Positions 1 through 11,557 of a DNA stretch of 64,000 nt are shown here, in pieces. The notes beneath the pieces were generated by a model, which saw nothing but the letters and a program-made list of their open reading frames with translations, made no database searches and was not told where the DNA came from. This stretch comes from Caenorhabditis remanei (lineage: Eukaryota; Nematoda; Chromadorea; Rhabditida; Rhabditidae), in the NCBI RefSeq assembly GCF_010183535.1, contig NC_071332.1, positions 7,936,001 through 8,000,000 on the forward strand. Direction: 5' to 3'. Each line of letters begins with the position of its first letter. Position 1 is the stretch's first letter. Both the position numbers and the translations under genes were made by a program.

Positions 1-782
1 TGGAGGCTATACGTACGAGACGTGGTACTTCTTCTGGGCTGAAAAGGCTGTCTTGTGAATGCCAATCGGAATGGGAACTCACCAATTTTTTCAAACTCAA
101 AACTCGAGCAAAGGTGATGATATGTAGAATCAAATTAACAACTGACAAAAATAAATTCTTTCCCAAAAACATTGACCATCCAAAAAATTCACATTTGTCC
201 GAACCCGTGATTAGAAATGTCCAACGGTCATCAATGAATGAAAATCTACAATCCACTGCTAGCAAATAAGTTGAAACAACGATTGCAGATAGAAAAATTA
301 TGAATCCAATAAGAAATTTTGTGGTTCTTGGGTTGAAGAATGTGTTGTATGATAGAGGTGCAAATACAGCAGTTAATCGATTTATGGAGACAACTACGTG
401 GAATTGAGTTGTAGAATCATAAGAGAGTATACTAAATACTCCACATATTCCGGAATACTCTTTTAGAAAATTGATGTTTCTGAAACAGACAGTGTTAAAA
501 CTAATAACGCTCGGTTGTAATCCTACAATATTATCATAGGGCTAACGAAAAATAGGTCGAACGTTGAGCCAAGAGCATAGAAAAACGCAATGGTAGCAGT
601 AAGAATGGCAAATGATCGATGGAGATTACGGTAATGAATAACGATTATGACAATTGTCCAATTGGAAATAAACCCAAATATGGAAGGCTGAAAGTATTTC
701 AGTTATATCTATACTCCTAGATCTTCAATAGAATCCCACTCACCGGAATTAGTGAGAGACCGACGAGTTGTTGCCTGAGCAT
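1..782 (-). CDS. srx-type 7TM chemoreceptor, partial (3' end outside window)
   Basis: Minus-strand gene running off the left edge. Exon 1 (744-782) encodes a short N-terminus starting MLRQQL. After a 56 bp intron, exon 2 (to about 537) reads PSIFGFISNWTIVIIVIHY, the first membrane helix, then HRSFAILTATIAFFYALGS for helix 2. Exon 3 (about 490 down to 82) holds the hallmark SINRLTAVFAPLSYNTFF after helix 3 and a CEFFGW loop. An intron at 40-81 leads to a last visible exon at 1-39. The arrangement and the NR-x-x-AVF-x-P-x-x-Y motif fit the Srx family (Pfam 7TM_GPCR_Srx, assigned from memory). These are presumed olfactory receptors of sensory neurons. The C-terminal helices lie beyond the window. 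This copy is clearly more distant from the plus-strand srx genes than those are from each other, and it points the other way. Confidence 0.8.
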
Positions 783-943
783 ACTTGGAAATTCCAGCAG
801 AATTCAGGAAGCAGTATGAGTTGGCCAACGAACAAATTTTCTTAATTAATCAATCTTTGTTCGTGAGCAATCTACTTCTCAAATATAAAATGAAAACAAG
901 AACAAAATCTCAGAACAGAAAAAATTTATTTGAATCAAGGCTG

Positions 944-2729
944 ACATGGAATGTACTTCATTTGCCCCCCCTAAAGTACCGATTTTTTTGCTCATTCGAT
1001 GAGTTTTGCGAAGAATATATGAGCCATAACGGGTTTTCCTGTGACGTGACCTTGTTTTTGAGAAATTGAGATTTTTCGAAAAAAAAGTTTTTTTTTTGAA
1101 ATTTTTTCTAAATCAATTTTTTTCACTAGCTAGATGTAATATTAAAAAAAAAGGGATTATGGCATAAAAGTAGCAAATTTCAAGGGCTTTAAGAATAAAA
1201 ATTAAATTTGTAAAAAAAAGTTTTTTTGAGTGTCAAATTTTCAAAAAACTGACACCAACTCGAATTTTCGAAAATTTCAAACCGCTCTAAAAAAATTTAA
1301 CGGGATTATTTATTTTTTTCCTGTTAAGGGTAAAAAGTGCAAAAGATGTACATTATTGTTGTGCAAAAAAATTAGGGGGGTACCCCCCATTTACGAGAGA
1401 AATTTCGATTTGAATGCTTTTTTTAGTATACAAAAAGGGCCTGTAAGATAAGAGGTCAGAATTCCAACAAGACATCTATTTTAAGAAAACATAAAAGAGA
1501 CTTTGTATTTTTATAATGCATTGTTGATTTTCTAGTAGTAATCGTGCCGTCCTGTCAACTTTCCTTTTCACAAAATTTCTTCAAAAATCATTAATTTTCA
1601 ATACTTTGAGACTTCAAACACTCATAACTTCTTCAAAACTGTAAGCAAAAAGTTGAAACTTCGGGAAAAAATTTTTAAACGTGTTCTTGTTTGAAAAAAT
1701 TAGTTTTGGTCTGTTTTTTGGACAAAAAAGTTTTTCCGATTTTTCATAAGGGGGGACCACATGAAATTTCGGTTAGAAATGGAAAAATTTTTTTTTTCCA
1801 AAAACGACCCTAAAGTGTTTTCAAAGGATAATTTAAGCTTCAAAGCAACAAAAAACCGTCTTGGGTCGTTTTAGGAAAAAAAAAATTTTCCCATTTCTAA
1901 CCGAAATTTCATGTGGTCCCCCCTTATGAAAAATCGAAAAAAAAATTTTGTCCAAAAAACAGACCAAAACTAATTTTTTCAAACAAGAACACGTTTAAAA
2001 ACTTTTTCCCGAAATTTCAACTCTTTGCTTACAGTTTTGAAGAAGTTATGAGTGTTTGAAGTTTCAAAACATTAAAAATTAATGATTTTTGAAGAAATTT
2101 TGTGAAAAGGAAAGTTGACAGGACGGCACGATTACTACTAGAAAATTAACAATGCATTATAAAAATACAAAGTCTCTTTTATGTTTTCTTAAAATAGATG
2201 TCTTGTTGGAATTCTGACCTCTTATCTTACAGGCCCTTTTTGTATACTAAAAAAAGCATTCAAATCGAAATTTCTCTCGTAAATGGGGGGTACCCCCCTA
2301 ATTTTTTTGCACAACAATAATGTACATCTTTTGCACTTTTTACCCTTAACAGGAAAAAAATAAATAATCCCGTTAAATATTTTTAGAGCGATTTGAAATT
2401 TTCGAAAATTCGAGTTGGTGTCAGTTTTTTGAAAATTTGACACTCAAAAAAAACTTTTTTTTACAAATTTAATTTTTATTCTTAAAGCCCTTGAAATTTG
2501 CTACTTTTATGCCATAATCCCTTTTTTTCAATATTACATCTAGCTAGTGAAAAAAATTGATTTAGAAAAAATTTCAAAAAAAAACTTTTTTTTCGAAAAA
2601 TCTCAATTTCTCAAAAACAAGGTCACGTCACAGGAAAACCCGTTATGGCTCATATATTCTTCGCAAAACTCATCGAATGAGCAAAAAAAATCGGTACTTT
2701 AGGGGGGGCAAATGAAGTACATTCCATGT
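944..2729. repeat. 1.79 kb near-perfect inverted repeat (foldback element)
   Basis: The two arms, about 944-1810 and 1863-2729, are reverse complements of each other with only scattered mismatches. The loop is about 52 bp. The outer ends are ACATGGAATGTACTTCATTT on the left and its complement on the right. Both arms contain the same 73-codon open frame (1230-1451 plus, 2222-2443 minus), which is only a mirror image and shows no codon pattern of a real gene. No clear target-site duplication was found just outside the ends. It could be a non-autonomous foldback transposon or an inverted segmental duplication. Confidence 0.9.
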
Positions 2730-3521
2730 GAGATACGTAGATGACTGGCATGAGTAATAGCCTGGGAAAAAAGCGAAATGTGGGAAAGTTAATACAAATG
2801 CATTGGGGGAAAACAGAGGGATGGTTCAAGTCAAAAGAAAGATTATTGTGATAGTAAAAATTAATGACGAACAGAAAATCGAAGATGTTCCAAGTCGATT
2901 GAACCAGGTTGGATTCCAAAATTTGTCAGCAAAACGGTCGAAAAGTGCTCGAAAAAAAAAACAGTTTTGAGTAATGATTTGCTCATCATCCAGTCTTCGA
3001 ATTCATACTCAACTCAGATAATCCAACCAAGTATAATAGTAACCTGAAAAAATACTGTTCAATTTTTCATGTGATTTCAAAAAAGACTCGTAGCTGGGTG
3101 ACTAGCAGACAAAAACATGCTTATCAGAAGTCTAATCGAATATTTCAAACACAGAAATTATTCTCTTCAGATCAAATGAACTACGTCTTTCTGAGGAAAT
3201 GAAATTTCCGAAATATAATCATGTTTTTGAATCATAGAGCACAAAAGTGCTCCGATATAGACCAGAAAGTGATTGCCATCATGGAACATTCGTCAGACGT
3301 TAGTTTGTTTCGGCAGACTGAGAGTCAAAATATCTGAAGATCGATTCTCTGAATAAATTGTGAAGTAGAACTCTAGACAGCGATTATATCTCGGTTTGGA
3401 ATAGATCATTTGCGATAACCATTGACTAACCACGTTTTTGCTCTTTTTCGTTTTCTGTGTCATAATTGCTACATCTCTCTTTCTCAACGAGTAACTTGCG
3501 ATAACTGGAATTCAGTCTGAA
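2730..3521. other. Intergenic, no supported gene
   Basis: This stretch separates the inverted repeat from the first plus-strand srx gene. Open frames on the minus strand (2650-2919 and 3293-3487) lack recognisable domains or convincing splice context. The last 10-20 bases end in a TTCAG just before the srx start and may be a trans-splice acceptor. Confidence 0.6.
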
Positions 3522-4735
3522 ATGATTGTTGATTTCAATAACTGGATTGCTGCATTTTTGGTTGTCACTGTAGGTTCTTTCTGTATATTTGGGTTTTATT
3601 TTTGCTTTTTCAGATGGGAGTTTTTGGTGTGACGTGCAACTTTCTAATCATCTACATGTTCAAAAAAGAGAAAGCCGATCGGAGCTCATTCAATCTCATT
3701 TGTGTTTTTCGGGCATGCATCAATTTGTATGCACTCATCACTATGTTTCTCATGTGTTTTCTACCGACAATTGTTCTGTAAGTTTGTTTAAATTATTTTA
3801 AATTAAATTATAATTGGTAATCCTCTTCAGAGGTACTCCCATTTGGCCTCCACTTCTGAAATCCATTTTTATCATTTTCCCAAACACATTTTATCTTGGA
3901 AACGAGTATCTAACAATTCTAGTTGCTGCAAACCGATTCTGTGCCTTGTTTTTTCCAATTCATTACTCCAGGTTTTTTGGTTTTCGACCTACTCTGGTAA
4001 GCGTCGCATTGTAATATTTTGCCTTCGAGAGCTCCAATTTATTCAGATCATAATGATAGCTATTTATGGTTATCGTTTTTTCAATCTTGTCATTACTTGG
4101 ATTATATATTTTAACAAAGGAGAGGAACAAGGTGTTGATTGTTTCGTGTTTTTCTCTACTGATATCCTAACGTGGATGACGACAGATGATCCTGCTTGCG
4201 TAATGGAAGACAATATTCTATTGGTAGTTGGAATCACATTTCTGATTGTTTTTAGTCTGAATATCGCAATTTTCACTAAAATTATATTGTTCCAAAGAGT
4301 AAGTTTACATTAGATTGTTTTTTAAGTATGTTCTTGATTAACTCGTTTTTCATTTTCATTTTCAGTTCAATGGTCAATCTGGAAAACAACGTTCATCAAA
4401 CGAGCGAAGAAATATAATATTGTTTGTTCAAACTGTTTTGCAAGACTCTCTGTATATCATTGATTTGACATTCACATTCAAGTTGAGCGCTCTATTGAAT
4501 ACGAGAATGTGGGCGTTCATCAGCGGAACATTTGTTTGGGAATCTCTACATGCGTTCGATGGGTTTGTTTTCATCTCATTTCTCAACTATACTCATTAAT
4601 AATTTCAGATTTATAATGTGCCTTTTCAATGAGAAACTATCGATAATAAAGCATATCCTCCGATTCTACCCATCCCCACGCGTGTCTGAAATCGCACGAA
4701 CCACACCATCGACGACATTGGCGAGAGTCGAGTGA
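3522..4735 (+). CDS. srx-type 7TM chemoreceptor, complete
   Basis: Six exons (3522-3569, 3614-3777, 3831-3996, 4047-4298, 4366-4562, 4609-4735) join in frame to about 317 residues. Exon 1 encodes a short extracellular N-terminus. Exon 2 opens with MGVFGVTCNFLIIYMF (helix 1) and contains SSFNLICVFRACINLY (helix 2). Exon 3 carries the family hallmark NRFCALFFPIHYSRFFGF after helix 3. Exon 5 has QTVLQDSLYIIDLTFTFKL and GTFVWESLHAFDG (helices 6-7), and exon 6 begins with FIMCLFNEKLS. These motifs match the Srx receptors, presumed G-protein-coupled chemoreceptors in sensory cilia. All splice sites are GT-AG and no lesion is visible. The ligand is unknown. It is the first gene of a plus-strand tandem array. 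Confidence 0.88.
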
Positions 4736-4870
4736 TCAACACTGGAAGTGCATTCAACCGGAACTTGTTTTTGCTTGATCTGACGAATTACCACGCAAAT
4801 CTTCTTCTTTTTCATCTTTCTGTTCTCCGTTTCAGCATAAAAAAATTCATTTCTGCTTACATCATAATCA

Positions 4871-6134
4871 ATGTCAATTCCTAATGAAACTTTATATAAC
4901 TTCTATGATCCTTACAACATGATCGCAGGTGTTTCCATGACTTTGGTGAGACTTGGTAAGGCATAAATTGTAAGTTATTAATTTTCAGGTTGGCCTGATT
5001 GGTATTCCTGCCAATTATTTAGTGATTTCCATCTTTGTCGAATATCCATCGGAAAGAACTTCCTTCACAACATTGGGTGTAACTAGAGCCACTGCCAATC
5101 TCCTCATTCTAATCGGTCTCTACGCAATGATTTTTATCCCAACTAGTTTTGTGTGAGTTAGAATATCTTCTGTTATATTTAGGAGATTGAATTCAGGGGT
5201 TACACTCCTTTTCTGCCAGTTCCAGTGACCACTTTATCGATAACAGTCGGAATGGCAATATACGCTATAAATGAGAATCAGACTCTTCTAACCGCACTCA
5301 ACAGGTTTTGTGCTCTGTATTTTCCATTCCAGTACTCAAAGTTTTTTGGAATGAAACCAACCATTGTGAGAATCTTCTGTTTTAGACGTTACTTTCTAAA
5401 CGAATCTTCAGATGTTACTCACAATACTCTGGATATACCGAGTCGGTAAAGTTATCGTTCCATGGTTTTCTATTGAGTTGTCTAAGAATGTATGTTGGGC
5501 TTACTTCTCACCTAATTATCTGACATGGTTAATTACTTCTCCTGAAACTTGTGGATCGTCATTCGATGGGACAATTATGGCAGCTCTTCAGATATTTGGC
5601 CTCACAACAGTTTTCAATGTTGCCACTTTTTCCAAAGTTTTGTACTTTTATCGAGTGAGATTTTCGATTTGAGTAGTAGCTGCATAACTAATTTCAGCAT
5701 AAATCTCAGTCGGATGCAGTTTCAAGACGTAAGGAAAGGAAGAACATTCTTCTATTCTTCCAAACTATCCTCCAAGATTTTTTATATGTCATTGACTTCA
5801 CGTTCACTTTTTATTTTAGGTGAGATTCATTAAAAAGTTCAGTTTTCTGTTTCAAAATTTCTTTCTCAGTACGTTGATAGACCACCGAATGTGGACGTTC
5901 CTATCAGGCACTCTGATCTGGCAATCAATTCATGCAATCGATGGGTGAGACAAGATTTTGAAATATGAAGAAACTTATGAATCTTTCAGATTAATTATAA
6001 TATTGTTCAGTGAGAGAGTTTCCATTTTGAAAGGATGTTTCACGAAGAGATTGTCTCAGTCGGAGCTTCAATCACTTCCACATAGTGATTTAAAAAGACA
6101 TTCTATTTCGGCGGCATTGGCAACAATAAATTGA
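4871..6134 (+). CDS. srx-type 7TM chemoreceptor, complete
   Basis: It begins 135 bp after the previous srx stop and reads MSIPNETLYNFYDPYNMIAG in exon 1. Later exons give VGLIGIPANYLVISIF (helix 1), RTSFTTLGVTRATANLL (helix 2) and the hallmark LNRFCALYFPFQYSKFFGMK. Then follow MLLTILWIYRVGKVI, CWAYFSPNYLTWL, FNVATFSKVLYFYR, LLFFQTILQDFLYVIDFTFT, HRMWTFLSGTLIWQSIHAID and a C-terminal tail ending ALATIN. There is one more intron than in the first gene, inside the helix 6-7 loop after TFYF. All junctions are GT-AG and keep frame. Srx family membership is inferred from the shared motifs. This copy departs from its neighbours in helix 2 (TTLGVTRATAN instead of NLICVFRA), so it is one of the more divergent members. 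Confidence 0.86.
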
Positions 6135-6324
6135 ATTAATTTCACCGAACACTGTTTCTTTCAATAAGATTTTTGAATAAACCCATGAACTTGGCCAAAT
6201 TCATGTTCTTCAGAACAGCCACTAGACTTGAAACACATGGAACCATTCGCGTCACAAATGCTTGTACCCAATATTGGTTGCTCAAACTACAATGTCATTC
6301 ATCCGTGAAAATCTGCTTAAATAG

Positions 6325-6488
6325 AGTATAGTCTTCACTGTATTGACGGGTTTGCCGGATTGGGTGTCTTAATATATTGGACTGATAGAAAGTCCAATAT
6401 TTGAAAAACTAAGAATTCCAGATTAATAATGATTGCATTCAACGAAAATTTGACTTTTCTGAAATCTTGTCACATGAAGAAACCATAA
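6325..6488 (+). pseudogene. Remnant of the last two exons of an srx gene
   Basis: The sequence keeps the end of an srx penultimate exon (SLHCIDG, then GT at about 6350). A 70 bp intron ends in TTCCAG, and a final exon reads LIMIAFNENLTFLK with a stop at 6486-6488. This is the standard SLHAIDG / FIMIMFNERLTFLK ending of its neighbours. No matching upstream exons are found between 6135 and 6325, so the gene has lost its first five exons. It shows an older member of the array decaying in place. Confidence 0.7.
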
Positions 6489-6933
6489 GCTCCTTCAAGT
6501 TTAATTGTTCCGAAAGCAATCATTCCTAAAGGAATACCAATGGGACCATTGCAACTGTGTTTGAGTGATTTATATTTTTAGTTTTCTTTATGATCTCCAA
6601 GAAATTTTCAGAAAAGGAAACAAACAAACTACGCGAATTCTCTTGTTTTCCATATGAACAACAACCTATAATTTACGATTCGAATATATCATACGTCCAT
6701 TTGAATGCCTGAAGAAAATGCGTGGTTAGACGAAATCTTTTCATCAAATTTTGCAATCTGTTTTCTTCATTTTTTGACCAAATAAACTCTCATGATTCCA
6801 CGAAATTAGCAAGCGAACGGGTCCCCGGGGGCATTCTTATTGGCAGAAAAGGAGTGATCAGTCAGGAGATTTTGATAATTATAAATTCTCCTTCTGGTTT
6901 CTATTCGGCTCATTCTTTTGGCTATTTGATCTT
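6489..6933. other. Intergenic, no supported gene
   Basis: AT-rich spacer between the srx remnant and the next intact srx gene. An open frame at 6722-6979 overlaps the real srx start in another frame and has no recognisable domain. Confidence 0.6.
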
Positions 6934-8503
6934 ATGGATAACTCAACACCAATTTCCTTCGATTATCACGATCCCTTGAACTTAACTGTAGCATGTTTAA
7001 TTCTGGTGGTACGGTGAAAACGTTCGAATTAAAAGAAGATCCAAAACTGTTTCAGATCGGTGTTTTCGGAGTTTTTTGTAATATCTCAATTGTTTATGTC
7101 TTCTTCAAAGAGAACACCGAAAGAACCTCATTCAACTTGATATGTGTATATCGAAGTCTGTCGAATATCTACATTTTGGGAACCACTTTTTTAGGATTAT
7201 TCCTCCCCAAAACAGTGCTGTGAGTATTTCAGAAGTCATTCTGTTCCCAGTAATCCAATAATTTCAGTGGATATTCTCCATACTCTCCACCCGTTGAAAG
7301 TACATTAATCCACATCTCAAACACTTTATATCTTGGCAATGAATATCAAATCATTTTGGTGGCCATCAATCGATTCACTGCGATTTTTTTCCCTATCTAC
7401 TATAATAAAGTCTGTGGAATCAAGATTACTTGGGTTGAGTTTTCAAACATTTTTTCAATATTTTAATCTGAGGTTTTCAGCTGATTTTGACAATAATTTA
7501 TCTGGTTCGAATAGGGATCGTAATCTTGGAGACGATTCCTCAGTTGGGTAAGATTATAGGTAAATTGAGGGCATAATTTTGTTTTCCAGAAAAGCAGTGT
7601 CACACATCTTTCTCACTGTATTCTCTTAATTGGGTTTATGACAAACAAGATAAATGTCAAATTGAAGATAATATATTGACAGTAATCTCAATCACTTTCA
7701 TCATAATGACAGCGATCAACGGAGCGACGTTGGTGAAAATAATTATGTTTTATAAAGTGAGTTTGAAGAATGATCGCCTCTGAAACTCCTATAACTTTCC
7801 AGTCAAGTCGAAACGAAGACCGAGAAACCAAGAAAAGGATCCGAAGAAACGTGTTCTTATTCCTCCAAACTGGTCTCCAAGATTCCCTTTATCTCATTGA
7901 TCTCTCATTTATGATGAAGTTCAGTCAACTCAGTAATGCACGTGTTTGGACTTATATCAGTGGAACTTTTGTTTGGGAATGTCTTCATTCGATTGATGGG
8001 TGAGTTCTCATGATATCATTCTGCCTTTTTTCCCTTCTAAATACCCCAAAAATAACTTTTTCTCGTCTAATCGTCACTTCCGAGAAAGTGATCTCCTACT
8101 TACTCACTCTTCTAGACCGAGAGCTCATTTCGTTCATAGTACGTTTCTGCTAACATTCGTGTAGGAACAGACTATGCTAAAAAGCCAATTTAGAAGATCA
8201 CGCACACTTTTCTCTAATGAATCAGAGGTCTGTGTTGTTTCTTCTCATCACCAATTATCTGTAAGATCAAACTTTCAATTGTTCAACATTCAAAGAGTAT
8301 ACATAATTGTAGTTCTAAAAGAACTTCGAACAAACTACTAATACATAGAAAAGTGGAAGCAATTCAGGTTCATCATGATTATGTTCAATGAGAAATTATC
8401 ATTGGTTCGAAAACGGTTCTTCCATTCTCCCTCATTAACGCAGATTCCACAGAGCAAGAAGTTCACAATTTCTGTTGTTTCATCAATGCCTGATATTGCA
8501 TGA
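6934..8503 (+). CDS. srx-type 7TM chemoreceptor, complete
   Basis: Exon 1 reads MDNSTPISFDYHDPLNLTVA and ends before a GTACGG donor. Exon 2 opens with IGVFGVFCNISIVYVFFKEN and holds RTSFNLICVYRSLSNIYIL. Exon 3 has LYLGNEYQIILVAINRFTAI followed by FFPIYYNKVCGIK. Then come LILTIIYLVRIGIVI, a CHTSFSLYSLNWVYD loop, helix 5 ending VKIIMFYK, the exon with FLQTGLQDSLYLIDLSFMMK and GTFVWECLHSIDG, and a last exon FIMIMFNEKLSLVRKRFF ending SMPDIA. The final intron (about 8000-8366) is unusually long for this cluster and holds nothing recognised. In the hallmark motif the usual NRFCAL is NRFTAI. All splice sites are canonical. Srx assignment follows from motif order shared with the other copies. Confidence 0.86.
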
Positions 8504-8624
8504 CAAATTTTCTGTATATAAAAATGTTTTTTTTTGTAAAAATGCATCTCTATTTAACAGAGTAACAACTAATGAATGATATACAGATAGGGAGATCAAT
8601 TGAATTGATCAAAAGGGATAAATT

Positions 8625-11557
8625 CTAATCAGTTTCTGTTCGATTCGGCAGTGTTGCCAAGTGACGAATTGTTGGTCTTCCATGAGGGCAATTCTGAAAT
8701 TTTTCATATGCAATTTTCGTTTTTTTGTCACTCAAAAAACCCAAGGTTGATCTAGCTTCGCCAGATGACGGATAATTCGTGTCATTTCACGTTGATCCAA
8801 CGGTTTTCCAATCATTACTGACTTTCGACACGCTTTCGATGCAAAAATATTTCTGATACGGACTGGACGATACATTTGGTTTGGATAATCTGACACGACG
8901 GCAAGAATTTCTTCGAGATCTGAAATACACATAGTTTGAACGTGAGATATGATGTCTTCTAGTAGCTTACCGCTATTTGTGAGCTGTTGGTTTAAGAGCT
9001 CAGGTCTTGCAGTTAAAAACGTTTTCAGGCAACCATCGTTCTCTCTAAATTCAAAATCGAATCCATTCGCTTGGAAAATCGGTAAATTCTCGCGAATTAT
9101 CAGTTCTTGAACACTACCAAACCCGAGCGCAGTCGGCCTGAAATTTGGAAGTAAAGCATTGAAAATTAAAAAACTAACAAACGTGAAAAGTGGCTGTTTG
9201 GTGAGTTTCGCACTATTTTGAAGCCGTTCAAAATTATATTTCTCGTCGCTGGCGTGCTGATCGACAATGAAAAGATGACCACGAAGACGACAAATGATGA
9301 AACCGTGATTGAACTGTCCGATTACTTTCATATTTGTGAAATCTTCCTTTCTGAAATTATTAAATCATATTATTCTTCTTTGGATGCCGCAACTAACGTT
9401 AGCGATCTCGACAGTTGTCGCTCCGCATCACCGCTTTCTTCTTTTTTGAATCCAGTTGTAATTTCGTCCAATGCGTCGTTTTCATGAGTGTCCTCTTCTT
9501 GAACTTCAGGGTTTACATCGATGTGCCGAGCATATACATCACGAAGACGTTTCATCGAGAATTTTATCTGTAAATAAAACAATTGGGTGGTGAATTTGTT
9601 TTAAATCGTTACTTTTTGCTGTGGCCTCAACAAATACTGAGAAACTTGAGAATTTTGTGAACATTGTGAGTCGTTCAATACGACATCTTGTGATTCTTGT
9701 ATTGGTTCTATAATTTCAATTCCATCATCATTTGTTTCCTCTGCCGATTGATTCCCAGCTTTTTCGGCGATCACTGCACTTCTTATTTCTTCTTCCGACG
9801 GCTTTTCTACTGGCTTATCTTTTGTTTTCTTCGGAATTTCGATTCTTTTCGGTTCCATAGTAAACGAAAAGTTTTCTAATCGTTGTGATCTGGTAGTTGT
9901 GTTGGCATATGATGTCGAAGGTTCGTTCGATGAGGTCGGCGCTGCTTTTCGAAACATCATACAAGGCTTTTTGGCAGGAGGAGATCGAGTCACTGATCTT
10001 TGTTTCAAAAGATCGGAAGTATTGAGAAGAGAGTCATCTGGGAATGTTGAGTTGAGAAGTGTGTCATTGAAATCATCCGGACTCGGAGATTTCGAGGAAG
10101 CGAAACTGAAAAAAGTAGATTTTTCAGGCGATATATATTTTCAAACCTAATATTCGAACCACTTTGTTGTGATAATGTCAATATTCTGCGATCTTCCACA
10201 CTACTTTTGACAGTGGAATGAGACCCGACAATTTTCAAATAAGTTTTCATCATCGAAGCACGAATAACTGCCAAAAGATGTCGCTCCTTCTCTAACATTA
10301 CTGTCTTCTTGTCAGGTGTCACATTGACATCAATCTTTTCTGCAATACGAACAAATTCAACAGAAACCTAAAAATTGCGTGGATTGCCTGGCGGAACGTC
10401 GATGAAAAGCACAATAATTGGATATTGGCTTTTATTGAACTGCTTGTAGACATCATTAATAACAGTGCACACCTGGAATTTCGAAGATTTATTAAAAATT
10501 CGCTTTTCTGCTGAAAATATACCCTCGTATACTCGACTGGTCTATTATTAATGTATACAAACTGTCTATCTGATGTCCCTCGTCCGCATCCATGCTCGCA
10601 GTTACTGACAAATCCACGAATTCTCAAAATAATAAGATAATTAAAGAAAAAATAAATAGGCTCACTTGAACAGTTCGAAAAAATGCGTTTCTTCCATCGG
10701 GATCGAATGCATTGTCATAATTTCGAAATCCGGTTGTTCTTGTAGTATGGGAATCAGAGCCGACGATCCAGTTTTCGAATTTTCCCCTCTTCTCGAACCG
10801 AACAAATTGGTGACAACATCTTGAACAGAAGAAGTGCCTCCTGGTGTGCAGATAATATTAGTTTTCTTTCCCGCAATATTATTCGTGCACAATATTTTGA
10901 CGTGGGGACACAGAAGAGCAAATGATTGCACAGTGCTAAGCAGTTTTACGAATTCTCGCTTCTGATTTCGTTCAAGTTCTTTTCTTCGAACTGGTAGCGT
11001 TTCGAAAAGTTTATTGACAATAATTGTTGTTCCCAATTCACGAGCCGCAGATTGTCGTTCAGTAATATTTCCAGAATGGTCATAAGTAAGACGAGTGCCA
11101 ATTTCAGAGTCGGCGGCACGAGTAAAGATGGAAACAGAACTGAAAAAGCAACATGCAATACTTGAAACACGAAAAAAAAACAATACCTAACAGTACACAA
11201 TGCGTTTAGAGCTTCTCCTCTGAATCCAAGAGTCGCAAGCTTGTCGAAATCAGAAAACTGTGTGAGTTTCGAAGTTGAATGCGGTTTACAGAGAGCATCA
11301 AAGTTGTGTGATTCAATTCCAGAGCCATTATCTTGCACTTCAATACTATCGAATCCATTGTTTTTGACACGAATATCAATAATCGTCGCTCCGGCATCAA
11401 TTGAATTGTCGATGAGCTGTCGCAAAGCACTTGACAGACTGACAACGACCTGTAACAATTCGATTTTGACATAAAATGTAAAAAACTTAAGTACCTGGGC
11501 CGTGGTTAATCGTTCTGCAACATCTTTTGATATTTTTTCAATTTTATTTTGAGACAT
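8625..11557 (-). CDS. pms-2: DNA mismatch repair protein PMS2 (MutL homologue)
   Basis: Multi-exon minus-strand gene from ATG at 11557 to stop at 8625. The N-terminal GHKL ATPase reads DNSIDAGATIIDIRV, then VQDNGSGIESHNFDALCKPH, SKLTQFSDFD and LATLGFRGEALNAL (MutL signature). A middle domain includes NNRPVEYTRV and NVTPDKKTVMLEKE, followed by a long low-complexity linker. The C-terminal domain has IGQFNHGFIICRLRGHLFIV followed by DQHASDEKYNFE, matching the DQHA-x2-E-x4-E endonuclease metal motif. Then come ACRKSVMIGKPL and, after the last intron, NCPHGRPTIRH. Known role of the family: with MLH1 it forms MutL-alpha, which nicks DNA to license mismatch excision. Odd: the Glu that acts as general base in the ATPase (E41 in human PMS2) is Gln here (RQLIDNS instead of KELVENS). 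The gene sits inside the srx array, head-to-head with the nhr genes. Confidence 0.93.

Noticed and set aside
1230..1451. 73-codon open frame repeated at 2222-2443 on the other strand
   Set aside because: It is duplicated only because it lies in both arms of the inverted repeat; it has homopolymer-rich sequence and no domain.
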